A stretch of 64,000 nucleotides of DNA from Ilyomonas limi (GTDB lineage: Bacteria; Bacteroidota; Bacteroidia; Chitinophagales; Chitinophagaceae). This document shows positions 53,057-63,900 of the stretch, in pieces (the first letter of the stretch is position 1; every line of letters begins with the position of its first letter). The position numbers were made by a program, and so were the translations under genes. The stretch is taken from the NCBI RefSeq assembly GCF_005233845.1, contig NZ_SZQL01000005.1:62001-126000 (forward strand), in the 5' to 3' direction. The notes under the pieces were generated by a model. The model was not told the origin of the DNA. It did not search any database and saw nothing but the letters and a program-made list of their open reading frames with translations.

Positions 53057-54847
53057 ATGCCAAAGGTCGTTGTATTGGGCGGCGGCGTTGCGGGAATGAG
53101 TGCTGCTCATGAGTTGATAGAACGTGGTTTTGCAGTAGAAGTATTTGAGCGCCATAAACAATATGTGGGCGGAAAAGCACGCAGCGTGAATGTTGCCGGC
53201 TCCGATAAAACAGAGCCGGGCAAGTTTCTTCCCGGTGAGCATGGCTTCCGCTTTTTTCCTGGTTTTTATAAGCACATTATAGATACGATGAAGCGTATTC
53301 CATTCAGGCGCGCTGACGGCACTATGGCTACTGTGTTTGATAACCTGGTAGAAGTAAACCGTGTACGTATTGCACGCTTTGGAGCAGCTTCTATTAATTC
53401 TATAGTAAACTTTCCGCAGTCGTGGGCAGACGTTAAAGATGCTATTAACGCCTTTCATGCAAATACCGGACTAACGGAAGAAGAAAAAACCTTTTTTGCT
53501 GCTCGCGTATGGCAGTTGATGACCAGTTGCATGGACAGGCGGGTAAATGATTATGAAAAACTTGGCTGGCGCGAATATTTGCAGGCAGATAAATTTATAC
53601 GAAGAGATGCAGATGGAAAACCAAGTAAAGAACAGCCTTACGAATCGCTGCTGGTAGATGGCTTAACGCGCACGTTGGTAGCAGCAAACGCAAAATATGC
53701 AAGCACCAAAACCGGCGGCGATATTTTTTGCCAGTTACTCTTCAATATGGCTGATCCGAATGTGCATACAGACAGGGTATTGAATGGACCCACCAACGAT
53801 GCCTGGCTAAATCCATGGATAAACTACCTGGCTTCAAAAGGAGTTCAGTACCACTTCGACAGCGAAGTGCAAAGCATTAGCATGAAAGATGGACGCATAT
53901 CGGGGGCCACCATCTTGAACAAAACAACCGGAGCAACAATACAAGCAACCGGCGATTATCATATACTGGCTATACCGGTAGAACGCGCGGCACAACTTAT
54001 TAATGCCGATATGCTGGCTGCTGATCCAACAATGCAAGGCATCTTAACACTGGCGCCAAGCGTAGCCTGGATGAACGGAATGCAATTTTATTTATCGCAC
54101 GAAGTAGATGTAGTACACGGGCATTGTATTTATGCCGATAGCCAGTGGGCACTAACGTCCATTTCGCAACTGCAGTTTTGGAATAATTATGATATACAGG
54201 TGAGGGGAGATGGTAACATCAGGAGTATTTTATCGGTTGATATATCTAACTGGGAAACGCCGGGCTTTAATGGTAAAAAAGCAAGCGAATGCACTTATGA
54301 GGAGATAAAAGAAGAAGTATGGCTGCAATTGAAAACAAGCCTCAATGTAGATGGGCAAACGGTTCTGAGTGATGATATGTTGCAGGAATGGTATCTCGAT
54401 CACGACATACATACTGTAAAGCCGGATGATGACACTGATAAAGAACCACTGCTGGTAAATACTATTAACTCCTGGCCCTTACGCCCCGAAGCCAGCACTT
54501 TTATACCCAATTTATTTTTAGCATCCGATTATGTGCGCACCTATACCGACCTCGCTACTATGGAGGGCGCCAATGAGGCAGCACGCCGCGCTGTAAACGG
54601 TATTATTCACGCATCTCAAAGTAAAGCGGATGTATGTAAAATCTGGAACCTGCACGAGCCTTTATTGCTGACACCGTTCAGAATGCACGATGAGAAGCTG
54701 TATAAGCAAGGTATTCCCTGGGAGTTGTACGAACCGGAATGGTTGCAGGTTGGTTTGAAAGCAGTAGAATTTTTAGAGCATCTTTTTACTAAAAAGCATG
54801 CAACAACCGAAGCAAAAAATACCGAAATAAATCCTCCTGTTAAATAA
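53057..54847 (+). CDS. FAD-dependent oxidoreductase, phytoene-desaturase/hydroxysqualene-dehydroxylase-like
   Basis: A 596-residue flavoprotein with the N-terminal FAD motif VVLGGGVAGMSAAHELIERG, ending the second strand with VEVFERHKQYVGGKARS, the NAD(P)-binding-8/amine-oxidase arrangement used by carotenoid desaturases and HpnE-type enzymes. The C-terminal FAD contact is LFLASDYVRTYTDLATMEGA. PGEHGFRFFPGFYKHI is a further conserved active-site segment of this group. It starts an operon: the seven-helix gene follows after 5 bases and a cyclase overlaps that. With the neighbour's resemblance to terpene cyclases, a hydrophobic isoprenoid substrate at the inner membrane is the best guess. Confidence 0.85.
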   Translation: MPKVVVLGGGVAGMSAAHELIERGFAVEVFERHKQYVGGKARSVNVAGSDKTEPGKFLPGEHGFRFFPGFYKHIIDTMKRIPFRRADGTMATVFDNLVEVNRVRIARFGAASINSIVNFPQSWADVKDAINAFHANTGLTEEEKTFFAARVWQLMTSCMDRRVNDYEKLGWREYLQADKFIRRDADGKPSKEQPYESLLVDGLTRTLVAANAKYASTKTGGDIFCQLLFNMADPNVHTDRVLNGPTNDAWLNPWINYLASKGVQYHFDSEVQSISMKDGRISGATILNKTTGATIQATGDYHILAIPVERAAQLINADMLAADPTMQGILTLAPSVAWMNGMQFYLSHEVDVVHGHCIYADSQWALTSISQLQFWNNYDIQVRGDGNIRSILSVDISNWETPGFNGKKASECTYEEIKEEVWLQLKTSLNVDGQTVLSDDMLQEWYLDHDIHTVKPDDDTDKEPLLVNTINSWPLRPEASTFIPNLFLASDYVRTYTDLATMEGANEAARRAVNGIIHASQSKADVCKIWNLHEPLLLTPFRMHDEKLYKQGIPWELYEPEWLQVGLKAVEFLEHLFTKKHATTEAKNTEINPPVK

Positions 54848-54852
54848 TATAT

Positions 54853-55560
54853 ATGCCTGTTTTAGGAACAACTATTTTTCAATATTTAAAAGAGCCGCAC
54901 CCGTGGATAGATCTTACGAGATATACATGGTGGCAGGTAACCCTCTTTTTTGCCGGCTCCATGCTGTGGCTTGCATGTTATATAGCTACACTAAGAGATA
55001 TCAGGAAGAAAAAAACGGTTGACATACCGGCATCAGCCGTAATTCTAAACTTTGGCTGGGAAATAGCCGCATGTATATTTTTTGTGCCCGATATGGGTAA
55101 ACTGCTGGTTGCAGCATACTGGGCATGGATGCTTTGCGATTTATTTATATTTTATTCTCTGTTTAAATATGGCTACAAGCAGATGCGCATAGATTACTTC
55201 AGGCGGAATGCACATTATTTTATCCTTTCCGGTATTATTATTTCTTTTTTATCGCAGGCTGCATTTATGGTTCAGTACGATTTGCCTATGGCGCCCATTT
55301 CCGGTTACATCATCAATCTTATCATGTCCATAGCTTTCCTGTACCTGTTGTTTGTGCCCGGTTTTACAGGCTATTCACGTGTTGCAAAATGGAGCAAATT
55401 TTTAGGTACAGGCATTATCAGTATTATGTTTTTTACAAAGTACCCGTCCAACTATTTTCTTACTATTATGTATATTGCTGTAGCGTGCTTTGATGTGTTG
55501 TATATTATCCTGATGGAGAAAAAATTGAAGGGTACGCTCTCTTTATCTGTAACAGAATGA
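54853..55560 (+). CDS. seven-helix membrane protein resembling Pyr4/PaxB-type terpene cyclases
   Basis: A 235-residue protein with about seven hydrophobic helices and no signal peptide. It resembles Pyr4/PaxB membrane terpene cyclases in length and in motif order: AVILNFGWEIAACIF in helix 2 (Glu70), YWAWMLCDLFIFY in helix 3, NLIMSIAFLYLLF in helix 5, then GYSRVAKWSKFLGTGI before helix 6, and VACFDVLYI in helix 7 (Asp214). In Pyr4 an essential Glu in helix 2 and Asp in the last helix protonate the prenyl substrate; both have counterparts here. This is recognition by eye, not a search result. It is tightly coupled to the FAD enzyme (5 bases) and the nucleotide cyclase (4-base overlap). Confidence 0.6.
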   Translation: MPVLGTTIFQYLKEPHPWIDLTRYTWWQVTLFFAGSMLWLACYIATLRDIRKKKTVDIPASAVILNFGWEIAACIFFVPDMGKLLVAAYWAWMLCDLFIFYSLFKYGYKQMRIDYFRRNAHYFILSGIIISFLSQAAFMVQYDLPMAPISGYIINLIMSIAFLYLLFVPGFTGYSRVAKWSKFLGTGIISIMFFTKYPSNYFLTIMYIAVACFDVLYIILMEKKLKGTLSLSVTE

Positions 55561-56813
55561 GGAAGTTTCAAAGCTGGCTTTATACCTATTTTATTCCACA
55601 AAAGTATCATGAAGATGAGCTGCTCTTCAGAAAGGCGCGTCTTTTTGTTAATACAGTTGCCATCACATTTATATTCTCGCTCATTTATGTCGTTAACTCT
55701 ACTTTGCTGGCAATGAGTCATATCATGTGGCAAATAGGGCTTTATAGCATATTATTTTTATCATTGTTGTTTTGCCTGAGAGGCGGCCTTAGCTTATTTG
55801 CCTGCGGAAACATTTTTAGCTTTTTATTCTACAGTTCCGCTATCTACGATATTTACTACTCCGGTGGTTTGTATTCCAGCGTATTGCCCTGGTTAGCTAT
55901 CGTTCCTATACTTGCTTTACTTATTACGTCCGTTCGCAACGGGGTTGTATGGATGTTTATTTCACTGGTATCAGTTATCGTGGTTGGAACATTACAGTTG
56001 ATGCACTTTCCATTTCCTACAGAAGTTAAACAGGAATATATGGACCTGTTATTCTTCAATAGCTTTCCCGGCTTTATTGTTATTGTTTTTGTGATAGCTG
56101 CTGCAATGGAAACGGCTTACACCGGCTCAATGAAAAAACTGGAAGAGAAAAATAAAATTATTGAAGAAGAAAAGAAGCGCTCCGATGAACTGCTGCTGAA
56201 CATCTTGCCTGCAGAAATAATGGAAGAGCTAAAAGAAACGGGCAAAACCACGGCACACAATTACGATTTGGTTACCGTGCTTTTTGCCGATTTTGTAAAT
56301 TTTACAAACATTATTGAAGAACTGCCACCCGAAGAACTAGTAGCTGGCATTGACACTTACTTTGGAACTTTTGATGCGATTGTTGAAAAATTTGGTGTGG
56401 AAAAAATAAAAACGGTGGGCGATGCTTATATATGTGTTTCGGGGCTGCCTTCAGTAAATAGTAGCAATCCAACACTCATGGTGGATGTTGCGCTGGAGAT
56501 GATGGAGGCAGTGGAGCAGCTAAAAAAGCAATGCAGGGCAGCGGGCAAAATCTGTTTCGACATTCGCATTGGTATTCACTCCGGCCCTGTGGTGGCCGGC
56601 GTGGTAGGAGTGAAGAAGTTTGCGTACGATATTTGGGGCGATACCGTAAATACGGCAGCCCGTATGCAGCAATGCAGCGAGCCGGGTAAAATAAATATTT
56701 CCAATACTACCCACGATCTAATAAAGCACCGGTTTGCATGCACCAAACGCGGCAAAATAGAAGCAAAACACAAGGGGTTGATAGATATGTATTTTGTAGA
56801 AAAACGAAAGTGA
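55557..56813 (+). CDS. membrane class III adenylate cyclase
   Basis: A 418-residue protein: an N-terminal membrane region of about six helices (residues 20-180), a coiled-coil linker (KKLEEKNKIIEEEKKRSDEL) with the signalling-helix element LLLNILPAEIMEELKETG, then a class III cyclase domain. Metal Asp residues lie in LFADFVNFTNI and TVGDAYICVSG, the purine-specifying Lys in KIKTVGDAY and Asp in YDIWGDTVNTAARM, with the transition-state Asn/Arg in the same segment. The Lys/Asp pair favours ATP over GTP. ATGA overlap with the seven-helix gene implies co-translation. The membrane domain may sense a lipid product, but this is speculation. Confidence 0.92.
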   Translation: MRKFQSWLYTYFIPQKYHEDELLFRKARLFVNTVAITFIFSLIYVVNSTLLAMSHIMWQIGLYSILFLSLLFCLRGGLSLFACGNIFSFLFYSSAIYDIYYSGGLYSSVLPWLAIVPILALLITSVRNGVVWMFISLVSVIVVGTLQLMHFPFPTEVKQEYMDLLFFNSFPGFIVIVFVIAAAMETAYTGSMKKLEEKNKIIEEEKKRSDELLLNILPAEIMEELKETGKTTAHNYDLVTVLFADFVNFTNIIEELPPEELVAGIDTYFGTFDAIVEKFGVEKIKTVGDAYICVSGLPSVNSSNPTLMVDVALEMMEAVEQLKKQCRAAGKICFDIRIGIHSGPVVAGVVGVKKFAYDIWGDTVNTAARMQQCSEPGKINISNTTHDLIKHRFACTKRGKIEAKHKGLIDMYFVEKRK

Positions 56814-56984
56814 TGGATAGTGATATCCTTGCAAAAATCGGGTATGCACTTACAATCAACCTTCACCAGTTTTTATTTAGAATCAATTAAGAATGCAGAA
56901 TGTCTTAACTATTAAGGTTCAATTCTACTTGTTAAAGTCCAAAAAATAAGATACATAGCCTATTCTTTATTAAACTTCAGCGAA

Positions 56985-57012
56985 CCTTTGTGTTCTTTGT
57001 GCCTTTGTGGTT
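56985..57012 (+). repeat. dispersed CTTTGTG repeat
   Basis: Three tandem variants of a 9-10-base unit (CCTTTGTG, TTCTTTGTG, CCTTTGTGG) followed by TTCAAA. Related copies lie at 34809 (opposite strand) and 29076-29117. The surrounding 56814-57215 gap holds otherwise only the secA promoter candidate. Confidence 0.55.
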
Positions 57013-57097
57013 CAAACAACTCTTTTAACCAACCTTTTATGGCTTTTCTTAACGCCGCTTTAGTGCAATAGCCTATACAATCCTTATACAAATACGC

Positions 57098-57105
57098 TAC
57101 ATTTG
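57098..57105 (+). promoter_or_regulatory. TAnnTTTG -7 box of secA
   Basis: TACATTTG is an exact consensus match, 110 bases before the secA ATG. No TTG at the usual upstream spacing. The leader would be about 100 bases. Confidence 0.45.
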
Positions 57106-57215
57106 CCAGCCGCTCTCTTTTTTGCTGACAATTTGGCTATTCACCGATTGGTAGCATTTTTTTTGAGCGGTGTTTTATTCTTACAAATCAATTTAAATAA
57201 TATCAATCATTTTAT

Positions 57216-60200
57216 ATGATAGGTTTTTTAAGTAAATTATTAGGTGGCAACAAATCTGAAAAAGATGTAAAGCAAATGCTGCCGCTGGTAAAACAGATAA
57301 ACGAGCATTTTCAGCAATACGAGACCCTTACCAACGACGAATTGCGGGGTAAAACGGTGGAGTTTCGCCAGCGCATTCAGGAGTATGTAAAACCCGTAGA
57401 TGACGAAATCCTTTCGCTGCAAAAGCAAGCCGAAGAATTGGATGAATCGGACATTCAGACCAAAGATGCCATTTACAAAGACATAGATGAACTGAAGAAA
57501 GATAAGGACAAAAAGCTGGAAGAAGTTTTAGAGCAAATATTGCCTGAGGCTTTTGCAGTAGTAAAAGAAACAGCCCGCCGTTTTACCAATAATACAGAGT
57601 TGGTTTCTACCGCAACAGAATTGGACAGGGAATTGAGCGTTCGTAAAAATTACATTACCATAAATGGCGATGAAGTTACCTACAAAAATAGCTGGGATGC
57701 TGCCGGCAGTACTATTACCTGGAACATGGTGCACTACGATGTGCAGTTGATTGGTGGTATGGTATTGCACCAGGGCAAAATTGCCGAAATGGCAACCGGC
57801 GAAGGTAAAACGCTGGTATCTACGTTACCTGCTTACCTCAATGCATTGGCCGGTGAGGGCGTACATATTGTAACTGTAAACGATTATCTTGCCCGCCGCG
57901 ATAGCGAGTGGAATGGAACCATCTTTGAATGGCTGGGCTTGCGCGTAGATTGTATTGATAAGCATCAGCCTAATACTGCTGCCCGCCGCAATGCCTATAT
58001 GGCAGATATCACCTACGGCACCAACAACGAATTTGGCTTTGACTACCTGCGCGACAACATGGTGCATAACCCCAGCGAAATGGTACAGCGAAAGCACCAT
58101 TATGCTATGGTGGATGAAGTGGACAGCGTGCTGATTGACGATGCACGTACGCCGTTAATCATTTCTGGTCCTGTTGGTCACAGCGACAATACACAACAGT
58201 TTTTTGATTTAAAACCACGTATAGAAAAACTGGTAGAAGCACAACGGCGTGCTGTGAATAATTTCTTAAACGAAGCTAAAAAGAAGATTGCCGAAGGCAA
58301 CGACGACGCGAAAGAAGGTGGTGGTCTGGCACTCTTCCGTGCATACCGCGGGTTGCCAAAAAACTCTGCTTTAATTAAATATTTAAGTGAGCCGGGCATC
58401 CGCGTAAAACTGCAAAAAGCCGAGAATTATTTTCTTGCCGACCAGCAGCGTGAAATGCGCAAAGCAGATGAAGAGTTATATTTTTATATAGATGAAAAAA
58501 ATAACTCCGTAGAGCTTACCGATAAAGGTATCCAGATGATTACCGGCGCCGGTGAAGACCCGAATTTCTTTATTATACCCGATATTGGTGTTGACCTGGC
58601 TGCAATAGATACAGATAACCTGGAAGATGCGGATGTAAAAAGGCATAAAAAAGAAGCCTTGCTGAATGACTATTCTGTAAAGGCAGACCGCATACATACT
58701 GTACAACAGTTGCTAAAAGCATATACCCTGTTTGATAAAGATGTGGAATATGTGGTAATGGATGGTGGTGTAAAAATAGTGGATGAGCAAACAGGTCGTA
58801 TCCTCGAAGGTCGCCGTTACAGTGATGGCTTGCACCAGGCATTAGAAGCAAAGGAGAATGTAAAGATTGAAGCTTCTACACAAACGTATGCTACCATTAC
58901 GCTGCAAAACTATTTCCGCATGTATCACAAGCTGGCCGGTATGACCGGTACTGCCGAAACAGAAGCAGCAGAGTTGTGGGATATTTACAAATTAGACGTA
59001 GTGAAAATTCCAACCAACGTCCCGGTTACCCGCAATGATGAGCAGGATTTGGTATATAAAACACGCCGTGAAAAATACAGTGCGGTAATTGAAAAAATAG
59101 AAGAGCTGCGCAATGCTGGTCGTCCGGCACTCGTAGGTACAACTTCCGTGGAAGTAAGTGAATTGCTCTCGCGTATGCTTCGCCAAAAACAAATTCCCCA
59201 TAATGTATTGAATGCAAAACAGCACGCCCGCGAAGCACAGGTTGTTGCGGAAGCTGGTTTGGCTGGTGCAGTAACTATTGCTACCAACATGGCTGGTCGT
59301 GGTACCGATATTAAGCTGGGACCAGGTGTAAAAGAAGCCGGTGGTTTAGCAATTTTGGGTACCGAACGGCACGAAAGCCGCCGTGTGGACAGGCAGTTGC
59401 GTGGTCGTGCCGGCCGCCAGGGTGATCCCGGTTCTTCGCAGTTTTTTGTATCGCTCGAAGACGATTTGATGCGCATGTTTGGCAGTGAGCGTATTGCCAA
59501 AGTGATGGACTTTGCCGGTTATAAAGAAGGCGAAGTGATACAACACAGCATGATTACTAAAAGCATTGAACGTGCACAGCGGAAGGTAGAAGAAAACAAC
59601 TTTGGCATACGTAAGCGGTTGCTGGAGTATGATGATGTGATGAACAAACAACGCACTGTTATTTATGCTAAACGCAACCACGCTTTGTTTGGCGAACGCT
59701 TAGCGTTAGACTTAGACAATGCCTTTTATGATGTTGCAGAATCATTGGTTGCCAACTTTAAAGAAGCAAATGATTTTGAAGGTTTCAAGCTGGAAGTGAT
59801 TGTGAACTTTGGGCTGGATACCAGCATCAATGAAGAGGAATTTAACAATGGAAATGAACAGACGCTGGCTGAGAAACTATATAACGAAGCATTTAACAGT
59901 TATCAGGTACACCGCGCCGAACTGATGAAGCAAGCATTGCCGGTCTTCCAGAGTCTGCGCAAAGTGCAGGGACCGCACATCGAGAATATTGTGGTGCCTT
60001 TTGCCGATGGCAGGAGGGCTATACAGGTGCTCGCACATTTGGATAAAACCATAGGTACCAAAGGATTGGAATTGGTACAATCACTTGAAAGAACGGTAAC
60101 GCTGGGCTTTATAGACGATGCCTGGAAAGAGCATCTGCGTGCGATGGACGATTTGAAACAAAGCGTGCAAACGGCTTATTATGAGCAAAAAGATCCGCTG

Positions 60201-60560
60201 GTTATTTACAAGCAGGAAGCATTTACCTTGTTCAGGCAAATGGATAGCACAATAAATAAAAGTATTGTCAACTTTCTCTGCCATGCCGAAATTCCGGTGG
60301 AACAACAGCAACCGCAAGCGCCTATACAAGTACAAAAAGCGCCGGCTGAGCAAAAGACCGACATGAGCAAAATGCGCAGCAACAAAGCGCAGGTAGAAGC
60401 TGCCGGCAGCGATTATGCTACTAACGAAAACGATTATTTCGAACCTTCCACTTCTGTAAAACAGGAGCCGATAAAAGTAGGTCCAAAAATTGGTCGAAAC
60501 GATCCTTGTCCTTGCGGCAGCGGCAAAAAATATAAGCAATGCCACGGCAAAGAAGCATAA
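57216..60560 (+). CDS. secA: preprotein translocase ATPase SecA
   Basis: The motor of Sec export, 1114 residues against 901 in E. coli. Domains in order: NBD1 with Walker A MATGEGKTLVSTLP (about residue 191) and DEVDSVLIDDART, the preprotein cross-linking domain, NBD2 with LVGTTSVEVSELLS, GRGTDIKLGPGVKEAGGL and GRAGRQGDPGSS, the helical scaffold and wing domains, then a linker and the zinc-binding tail CPCGSGKKYKQCHG. Extra length comes from a charged insertion near residues 65-110 and another near 330-420, as in other Bacteroidota SecA proteins. Complete and undamaged. Monocistronic. Confidence 0.98.
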   Translation: MIGFLSKLLGGNKSEKDVKQMLPLVKQINEHFQQYETLTNDELRGKTVEFRQRIQEYVKPVDDEILSLQKQAEELDESDIQTKDAIYKDIDELKKDKDKKLEEVLEQILPEAFAVVKETARRFTNNTELVSTATELDRELSVRKNYITINGDEVTYKNSWDAAGSTITWNMVHYDVQLIGGMVLHQGKIAEMATGEGKTLVSTLPAYLNALAGEGVHIVTVNDYLARRDSEWNGTIFEWLGLRVDCIDKHQPNTAARRNAYMADITYGTNNEFGFDYLRDNMVHNPSEMVQRKHHYAMVDEVDSVLIDDARTPLIISGPVGHSDNTQQFFDLKPRIEKLVEAQRRAVNNFLNEAKKKIAEGNDDAKEGGGLALFRAYRGLPKNSALIKYLSEPGIRVKLQKAENYFLADQQREMRKADEELYFYIDEKNNSVELTDKGIQMITGAGEDPNFFIIPDIGVDLAAIDTDNLEDADVKRHKKEALLNDYSVKADRIHTVQQLLKAYTLFDKDVEYVVMDGGVKIVDEQTGRILEGRRYSDGLHQALEAKENVKIEASTQTYATITLQNYFRMYHKLAGMTGTAETEAAELWDIYKLDVVKIPTNVPVTRNDEQDLVYKTRREKYSAVIEKIEELRNAGRPALVGTTSVEVSELLSRMLRQKQIPHNVLNAKQHAREAQVVAEAGLAGAVTIATNMAGRGTDIKLGPGVKEAGGLAILGTERHESRRVDRQLRGRAGRQGDPGSSQFFVSLEDDLMRMFGSERIAKVMDFAGYKEGEVIQHSMITKSIERAQRKVEENNFGIRKRLLEYDDVMNKQRTVIYAKRNHALFGERLALDLDNAFYDVAESLVANFKEANDFEGFKLEVIVNFGLDTSINEEEFNNGNEQTLAEKLYNEAFNSYQVHRAELMKQALPVFQSLRKVQGPHIENIVVPFADGRRAIQVLAHLDKTIGTKGLELVQSLERTVTLGFIDDAWKEHLRAMDDLKQSVQTAYYEQKDPLVIYKQEAFTLFRQMDSTINKSIVNFLCHAEIPVEQQQPQAPIQVQKAPAEQKTDMSKMRSNKAQVEAAGSDYATNENDYFEPSTSVKQEPIKVGPKIGRNDPCPCGSGKKYKQCHGKEA

Positions 60561-60593
60561 GCTTCTTTTTATAAAATTGGATATTATTAAATT

Positions 60594-60632
60594 AAAATCC
60601 CCACTTCATAGTATTTGAATCGGGGATTTTTT
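60594..60632 (+). terminator. intrinsic terminator after secA
   Basis: A perfect 9-bp stem (AAAATCCCC at 60594-60602 with 60622-60630), a 19-base loop containing a small TTCA/TGAA stem, and a run of six T residues. Confidence 0.85.
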
Positions 60633-60974
60633 ATATAGGTAATTGAACAAATAAATAAGTGTATAATATAGATTTATATTAACGGTAAACTGCTGTTTCA
60701 AAGAATATAGTTTGTTCTATTATTCTTTAGGGTATAAGGGCATTTCATTAATGATTAACTGCTAACATCCTATCAGTTCTTCAGGCTTTCTGATTTTCAA
60801 AGTGATACAATACTTACCATATTATATTTTAGTGCTACATCACTCAACCCCGAAGTGGTAAAAGGTATCGTGTTGTACAGGGTTTTCTCCCTATTAAAGG
60901 TTCTTAAATTAAAGTCCTGAGTTTTTTCCCTGGTAAATTATTCAACAAATAAATACACAGTAATATCTCCTTTT
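60633..60974. other. intergenic region with a possible repeat fragment
   Basis: 342 A/T-rich bases between the convergent secA and kinase genes. ACCCCGAAGTGGT (60847-60859), an imperfect palindrome, resembles the AACCCCGAAGGGGT core of intergenic repeats I recall from Bacteroidota genomes. No ORF is convincing. Confidence 0.3.
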
Positions 60975-63900
60975 TCACACAGCAATTAATGTATTTGTGC
61001 TGAGCGGTAATTCCACATAAAAAGTAGTACCAATTCCTTCTTTGGTGGTAAACCATATTTTGCCGCGTGCCTTTTCTACAATGCCTTTGCAAATAGCTAA
61101 GCCCAGCCCGGTACCGGACGATTTGGTGGTGAAATTAGGCTCAAAAATATGCGCTTGTTTATCAGCCGGAATGCCAGTGCCTTTATCAGCAATGGTAATC
61201 ACCACACTTTTATTAATGCTGTGTTGTTTTATTTTTACTTCGGCCACTTCGCCCGAGGATGCTTCTTTTGCATTCTTAATCAAATTGGTAAACAAACGGT
61301 TAATCTGGCTTTTATCGGCATAAATATAACAAGGTTGTGCCGGCTGTATATACGTAATGCGTACATGGCTGTCTGACTCATGGAGCGTTTCCAGCGACTC
61401 CAGCATTTCAGATATATTAAAATGCACCGGCTGCACATGATTAATATTAGCAAATTGGCTGAAGTCGCCGGCTATTTTTGCCAACTGGTCTATTTGTTCT
61501 ACCAGGGTTTCTGCTACCCGTTGTGATAGTTCCTTTACGTTAGCTGCATTGTTATTGATAGCCCTTTGCAGGTATTGTATGCTTAGCTTCATGGGCGTAA
61601 GCGGGTTCTTGATTTCGTGGGCTACCTGCCGCGCCATTTCCTGCCAGGCACCCGCTCGCTCGCTGCGTGCCAATGCCTGTGCACTCGCTTCCAGCTCGCG
61701 TACCATTTTGTTATATTCGTTTACCAATACGCTTATTTCGTCTTTGCGGTGCCAGGTTATCTGCTCGTTTTTTCCACCCAAATGCAAGGCTTTTAGTTTA
61801 TTACCAATCAGTGCCAGCGAAGAAGTAATACGGTGTGTAAGCAATAATGCAATAATGCCTGCAAGCACAAAGATGACCGCATTGGAAAAGATAAGCGTAA
61901 CGAGTAAATTGGATATTTCGCCGTTTACTTCAGTTTGCGAGTTGAGATAAGGAATGTTGAGATAAGCCATCACTTTACCATCATCGCTCTTGACAGGTTT
62001 ATATACACTTTCAAAAGAAAAATGTTTGATGTATTCTTTTTGTGTAAATAAAATATTATGCAACTGATGCAGGTGATAAAAGGCAGTAGGATGCATTTTA
62101 TTGCTTAATATCTGCTTATTGTAGATGTCGGGTTGTGTACTTATCTGCAGGTCGCCATTGGTTGCATAGAGGTTTACATCGGTGTTGTTGAGGTTGGCTA
62201 TTTCTATTATTCTTCTTTCAAGATCGCTGTTATTGTCAAGGTTCTCAAAGTTATCAAACAGCATATTACTTTGTATGGCTTCCTGCACTTCATTTACCAT
62301 TATCTGCACCGACTTTGCCAGCTTTGCTTTGGTGGCTTTGTTGAACTGGTTAATGAAAAAATTGATGGTGACAGCACCAATTACAATAAAAGAAAAAATA
62401 CTGATGCCGATGATGGTAATCTGTACCTGGTTGCGGATGTTTAGCGAGACTGCTTTTTTAAAATCCTTCTTCTCAAACCGTGCACGCAAAATAAAAGAGC
62501 CTACTTCAAGCAGTATCAATAGCAAAACAATAATGGTAAACAAAGCTGCAAAAAGCGTAAGAAACTCTGCAAAAGCAGTGTTGCTGCTTACGATGATTAC
62601 TATTTTATTGTTGCCGCTTTTGTACCATAATTGATTGTTTTCGCGGTCTTTCTGTTGCTCAAACTGCAAGATAGGTATCTGCGAAGGCCGCAAGGTATCG
62701 GTAAAAGGAAAATCATTGTAATAATCCAACAGGTGGCGCCCCTGGTATATGGCATACGAAGTGCCTGCCAACGCATCATCGGCAGCATTTGGCTGGCGGA
62801 ATAACTCGGGGTAGATGGCTTCTCTTTTAAATGGTTTGGGGCGTGCACTTATTACAAGGCGCCCCAACAAGCTGCTGCCTGCATTCGTAATATCCTTTAC
62901 ATACACATACCTGAAATCGGATGATTTATCATCAATAAAATACAAGCCTGGTATATCAGTACTTTTTTGTTTTACCGATAAATTGTGCAGTAGTTTATAA
63001 AAAGTAGAATACGCAATATTATCATCATTGTACAGCGGCTGATCGGTGCTGTCGTAAGTATAAATATGCGTATCGTATTTGCTGAGGTAACCCGAGAAGT
63101 TAGTGTTGATAAGGCTGTCTTTGAATGCCCTGTTCTCATCCTCATCATACAGCCGTGCAATATTTGCTTTTAAAAAATCGCCCTTTAGCCCATTTGTTGC
63201 CATTTTTAAACCGGTTTCGCTGTAAGGATCTATTTCTTCTGCCAGTTGGGTGGCTAAATTTTTTCGTTGTACCAGCTCATAATCTTTCTTTAGCACTACA
63301 AATAAGGCCGATACCGAAAACGAAAATAACATTACCCAAATAAGAAGAAAAGGAGACCTGATAAGAGCAACGCGTTTATCGGACTGACGATATTCCTGCA
63401 TAATTAGCAATATCGAAAGCCATATAATAGCTACTATTTTTTGGCTTAAAGTGCTGGATTGTATAGAAAAGCTAAGCATCAGTAAGCCCGCCGCAACCGT
63501 AATGACAAGGCGTCTGAAAAGACTAAAACCTGCAAGCAAAGAGGGGAGTACCATCAGCCACGAAAAGTGGTAAAAACACAGTACAAAGACAGCAAGAATA
63601 AACAACCCCGTTATGGTGTAAATGCTGAGGCTAAAGAAATTATTAACGTCAAAAGAGATGTTTGAATTGTCAATTAAACTTTTTACTATATCGCAAAACA
63701 AGATAGTTACCAAAACCTGTACTGCAAGGCATACTACCGCTACGACCTGCATTTGTTTTGGCTTGATAAAGTTTGGCTTGGTACGGTAAAAGAAAATAAA
63801 AGATAATACCTGAAAAAGTAAAACCAGGTTGAGCAACAGGTCGCCCAAAGACATCTTAAAAATAACCAGATTATCTGCCGGCGGTGTAAACAGGCTGAGT

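Noticed and set aside
60904-61092. Small minus-strand ORF at the kinase 3' end
   Set aside because: It overlaps the conserved HATPase region of the kinase in another frame and is low in protein-like features.
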